From the IMG/VR virus record IMGVR_UViG_3300020122_000326, positions 1-39,584 of that record: a stretch of 39,584 bases of DNA. One strand, 5' to 3'. This stretch comes from a virus. Below are positions 36,590 to 39,584 of the stretch, one piece after another. The translations under genes were made by a program, and so were the position numbers. Numbering within the stretch: position 1 is the first letter of the stretch; each line of letters begins with the position of its first letter. The notes beneath the pieces were generated by a model. The model worked only from the letters and a program-made list of their open reading frames with translations. It did not search any database and was not told the origin of the DNA.

Positions 36590-39560
36590 CATACGAATAA
36601 ATCCGATAGAGGAGATCGTCCTGCGCGGCATCGTCAGTGGAATAATTGTCATTCCATTCACCCCAGATGAGCGGGAGTGGTGTTACAAGGAGATCGAGGC
36701 GCGACCAGCATGTGGGGGCGAGGACCTGGCGGAGCAGATTTATCGCGGGGGGCCTTATCAGCATTTCAAATCCTCTGAACAAAATGTTCAGAAGTACGCC
36801 AATACGACGCTGGTGGACGACTGGGCTTGCCCGGAGGACGACGGGTGGAACGGGGACGGGATTCCTCCTTATCCGAGATTGGCGGGCCCGGACCTGGTCG
36901 GGGGCGGCGGAGATTGTCCAGGCGGGACTGCCAACTGCAGGCTTTCGACGGATGACCCTTGCACGGATTCAGAGAAGCCGCTTTGCGGGCCTTGGGTTCC
37001 GGGGGACTTTCATACATGCATTTCGCCGCCGCCGCCGGCATCGGGCGTCGTGCGCATCGATAACAATTGTTACTCGATCGTGCCGGGCGAGTATGTTGAT
37101 TACTCGAAATGCCAGAAGATAGGTTTCAAGGCTGTCCAGGCCGGCAAATGGTGGCAGGGCAGGTTCGGTTGGGTATCGCACGACTTCAATGGGTTTTCGG
37201 GAATCGACGATTGGCAGGAGGCGCATTGCTCGTGCGCGGCCGAGACCGAGCAGCCGGCGGCTGATGACACGAAATATTTGCGCCTAGCTGTGACGGCCTT
37301 GAAGGAGGTAACGGGCACGGTGGGTACCTTTGAACAGGCAGTGACCCTGGGAAGGTATGATGGGGTTCAAGTATTAGACTCGTGCGAGGCGGGCGGGGAC
37401 CACGACAATTCGGTCTATGCGCAGGGATTGATCGTGATGGTGAACGGGAGCGGGATCGCGCAGGTGATATCCAAATATTGCGCGCTGCTGGCCATCTATG
37501 ATGGGGACCCTGCTTATTCGGTTGTGGAGACCGGTTCGGCTCCTGACTTCCACCTGGAGATTTCTCAAGTGTCGGATACGGACAATCCTTTGAGGTTCGT
37601 GGCCGATTTGCATATTCCGACTAGCCTGGCTGACACGGCTTCTTATGTTCAAACGACGTGGGGTTATCGGAGTCCATCGGACACCTTTGGGACGCTCGGG
37701 ACCACGACTTTTAAGATCACAAACACGAATTGGCATTATCGGCTTGAAAATCATGGAGTTGACGGGCCGCTGCCTCCTCCTCCGGAGGAGGGACTACTGA
37801 CCACTGACCACGGGACCAGTCCGGCCGGATTGCTGCCGCCGGCTGTGCCGCCGAACGGGCAGGAAACGGTCGATGCCACTTTGACGGAGGAATACAAAAG
37901 CGCGGATGTTTACGAGGACCAGGTCGCGATGCTCGCCCTTTGGGATTTGAGCGACGATATTCAATATCCATGGCGCACTGACCCGAATGTGACGGTGAAT
38001 CCTCTGGTGACCCGGAATGAGCATTACACTGCAGGGTTGCCGGCCGTGGGCGTGGCTTGCGATTATGTGGACCCGGCCGGCGCGGATTTCGACGGGACGA
38101 TCATCGGAGCGCCATTGCCGCCGGGCTATGGGCCGCACTTCGACTGGAGGCACAAGACCTGGCGCGCGTGCCTGGACGGCGGAGGAATTTTGCAATGGTT
38201 CATTTACGGCTACGGGGCCCGGCGTGGAGATATCAACCTCGGAGATATCACCGACTCAGTGATGCCGCTCTCGGCAACGCAGTGGACGGATAATTTTACC
38301 GCGTCGAACTTGCGGCCGGGCGCCTGGCTTATTTTTAACAACGGATTCTCAATGGCCCAAAAATGGGCTGAGATTCAGGTCCGGAGACCCTCTTATAATT
38401 TTGCGCGGCCGTGCGGCGACGATCGGTTCCTCCTGGATGAGCCAGGCGTGAGATGCATCACGGACGTGAGTGGCGATGGCGGCGGGACTTTGTTTGTGGT
38501 GACGATCGCGAGCGAGACGAATATCGCAACGAACGATTGGTGCCTGGTGTGCTGGCCAGGCGGGAGCGCGGCAAATGGGCTTTGGAAAGTGAAGCGATTA
38601 ACGGCTACGACTTACGAGCTGGAGACGAGGGTTGGAGCTGGGCCCAGCGGGGATTGTGGTACGGGGATCTTCGGCAAGCTGCGTTTTCCGCTGGCTCCTC
38701 GAGCGTGCACTGGGCCATGGGCTGATTCTGAGCCGAAGGGAGATTTCGTCTATGTGTCGTGGATGAGCAATTATCGTGACTTTGCAGAGAAGGACCGCAT
38801 GTGTGGGCAGTATGCCGGCCGTGATATGGGCTGCGCCGGCATCGGGCCAGGGATTTGCATGGACGTGGGCGGGAGCTCGATATCGCCGTTGCGCTGGAAC
38901 CAGTCGCAGCATGGCATGGATCGGGACGTGATCGAGTTCAACGCGGTCCAGAGTTGTCTGCCGTTTATTCCTTGTTGCCCAAGCGTGCTTTGCATTTCGC
39001 CGAGCGGAGAGAATTTCACCAACGGCAGGACGTTCGCTTTTCCTGATGCGTTTGGACTGGATGAACGGTATGGAGCGAAATGGCAGGCGGCGTTTGTTCA
39101 GCACATGGTCGACCCGCTATGGGAGCCGCCGCACAAGCCTTGCGTGGAGGGCGACACGGATAATCATCCAACGAATTGCGCCTGGTCGGAAGACGACGGC
39201 TCCTGCGCTGAGGATAATTGCGCTGAAGAAGGGGACACGGCTGAGGGGACTCTTTATTACGCGCAACGGCCATGGGTGGAGGCGCGATTGACGGTTCCGG
39301 ATGGAGCGCCGGCGCTGTCGGCCGGGATTAATTTTGGGTCTTTGACCCTCGCTGAGCTGGACGCGGCGATCGCTCCGGATGGGAATGTGTTGCCGCCGCC
39401 GCCGGCAGTTGGATTTTCGTATGAGGCTTTTGGGCCGACTCCTCCGCGCGGGATTGATAGTCCATGGGGAATTTATATCCGGGAGCTGGATTGTGTGTGC
39501 CAGGGGTTTGTGAGCCGGCATTTTGCAGAGGAGTATGCGGCGAACGGGGTCGAATGTTAA
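36582..39560 (+). CDS. Large cysteine-rich tail protein (992 aa)
   Basis: This is the largest gene after the tail spike. It has about 36 cysteines spread along the chain ('ANCRLSTDDPCTDSEKPLCG', 'SCLPFIPCCPSVLCISP'), unusual for a cytoplasmically made protein. Parts are beta-rich. At about residues 405-410 it encodes 'GLLTTDHGTSP', derived from a dispersed repeat. Its place downstream of the tape measure gene fits a central tail-tip or receptor-interaction protein. The start overlaps the upstream stop. The gene runs across the join of the circular sequence. Confidence 0.75.
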   Translation: MTNIRINPIEEIVLRGIVSGIIVIPFTPDEREWCYKEIEARPACGGEDLAEQIYRGGPYQHFKSSEQNVQKYANTTLVDDWACPEDDGWNGDGIPPYPRLAGPDLVGGGGDCPGGTANCRLSTDDPCTDSEKPLCGPWVPGDFHTCISPPPPASGVVRIDNNCYSIVPGEYVDYSKCQKIGFKAVQAGKWWQGRFGWVSHDFNGFSGIDDWQEAHCSCAAETEQPAADDTKYLRLAVTALKEVTGTVGTFEQAVTLGRYDGVQVLDSCEAGGDHDNSVYAQGLIVMVNGSGIAQVISKYCALLAIYDGDPAYSVVETGSAPDFHLEISQVSDTDNPLRFVADLHIPTSLADTASYVQTTWGYRSPSDTFGTLGTTTFKITNTNWHYRLENHGVDGPLPPPPEEGLLTTDHGTSPAGLLPPAVPPNGQETVDATLTEEYKSADVYEDQVAMLALWDLSDDIQYPWRTDPNVTVNPLVTRNEHYTAGLPAVGVACDYVDPAGADFDGTIIGAPLPPGYGPHFDWRHKTWRACLDGGGILQWFIYGYGARRGDINLGDITDSVMPLSATQWTDNFTASNLRPGAWLIFNNGFSMAQKWAEIQVRRPSYNFARPCGDDRFLLDEPGVRCITDVSGDGGGTLFVVTIASETNIATNDWCLVCWPGGSAANGLWKVKRLTATTYELETRVGAGPSGDCGTGIFGKLRFPLAPRACTGPWADSEPKGDFVYVSWMSNYRDFAEKDRMCGQYAGRDMGCAGIGPGICMDVGGSSISPLRWNQSQHGMDRDVIEFNAVQSCLPFIPCCPSVLCISPSGENFTNGRTFAFPDAFGLDERYGAKWQAAFVQHMVDPLWEPPHKPCVEGDTDNHPTNCAWSEDDGSCAEDNCAEEGDTAEGTLYYAQRPWVEARLTVPDGAPALSAGINFGSLTLAELDAAIAPDGNVLPPPPAVGFSYEAFGPTPPRGIDSPWGIYIRELDCVCQGFVSRHFAEEYAANGVEC
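37790..37811 (+). repeat. Dispersed 22-bp repeat inside tail gene
   Basis: It is identical over 22 bases to the copy at 32062-32083 (core GACTACTGACCACTGACCAC), but lies within a coding frame here, where it encodes part of 'EGLLTTDHG'. It fits an insertion of a short host-type repeat into the gene. Confidence 0.6.
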
Positions 39561-39584
39561 AAAGCTGAAATCATGGAAAACGAA
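39458..39584. repeat. Right copy of the 127-bp terminal overlap
   Basis: Identical to bases 1-127. It contains the last codons of the large tail gene and the first four codons of the next small gene. Trimming one copy gives a circle of about 39,457 bp. Confidence 0.95.
39573..39584 (+). CDS. 5' fragment of the 61-aa gene (duplicate)
   Basis: Only the first four codons (MENE) are present before the window ends. The complete gene lies at 116-301. It appears here because of the terminal overlap. Confidence 0.85.

Noticed and set aside
1-39584. Genome-wide stop-codon recoding
   Set aside because: TAG ends several well-supported genes, and only one doubtful frame has an internal TAG.
1-39584. 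tRNA genes
   Set aside because: No cloverleaf with a T-arm consensus was noticed on reading; a dedicated scan could still find one.

Overview
The window looks like one complete genome of a temperate, tailed double-stranded DNA phage with the lambda-type gene order. The last 127 bases repeat the first 127, so the unique length is about 39,457 bp and the sequence closes into a circle: the large tail gene at the right end continues into the start of the window. Such a short exact repeat is best read as the overlap of a circular assembly, probably metagenomic. The host is inferred to be a member of Verrucomicrobiota. The integrase has the Verrucomicrobia-like motif AGNSPAII before its tyrosine, one accessory gene has the 'TNLTSW...FFK' C-terminal module common in exported proteins of that phylum, and many exported proteins are rich in Thr-Asn. 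This is recognition from memory, not a search.

Layout. (1) 1-558: end of the tail operon, then a decayed-looking stretch and a terminator. (2) 967-7134: a signal-peptide-bearing beta-helix tail spike, a second exported protein, two holin-like membrane proteins and lipoproteins (probable adsorption and lysis region; no endolysin recognised). (3) 7171-11738, minus strand: an exported accessory protein, a candidate attP, a Gp37/Gp68-type protein (DUF5131), a tyrosine integrase, a zinc-ribbon membrane protein and a ribbon-helix-helix (RHH) regulator. (4) 11739-11816: a compact divergent promoter/operator between two RHH genes, the likely lysis-lysogeny switch. (5) 11817-16098: a tightly coupled early operon of small genes, mostly ATGA or GTGA overlaps, including ASCH, HTH and J-domain proteins and one frameshifted gene. 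(6) 16167-17186: a putative replication initiator with five 17-bp palindromic iterons inside its own gene, the likely origin. (7) 17188-17865, minus: a NarL/FixJ-type response regulator. (8) 17910-26085: small and large terminase, a zinc/HTH protein, an adenine methyltransferase, lambda-B-like portal and S49 prohead protease. (9) 25982-26398, minus: a VRR-NUC nuclease gene placed antisense inside the head operon. (10) 26543-28811: scaffold-like protein, major capsid protein and small head proteins, closed by a terminator. (11) 28943-39560: a glycosyltransferase, connector proteins, tail proteins, a short tape measure and a cysteine-rich tail protein.

How it works together: the RHH switch would choose between the leftward lysogeny genes (integrase acting at attP) and the rightward early operon leading to the initiator and its iterons. 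The late genes package DNA with a GpA/portal/S49 machine and build a siphovirus-like tail. Several genes look like later additions with their own promoters: the exported protein at 7171-8421, the response regulator and the antisense nuclease. Short dispersed repeats lie both between and inside genes.
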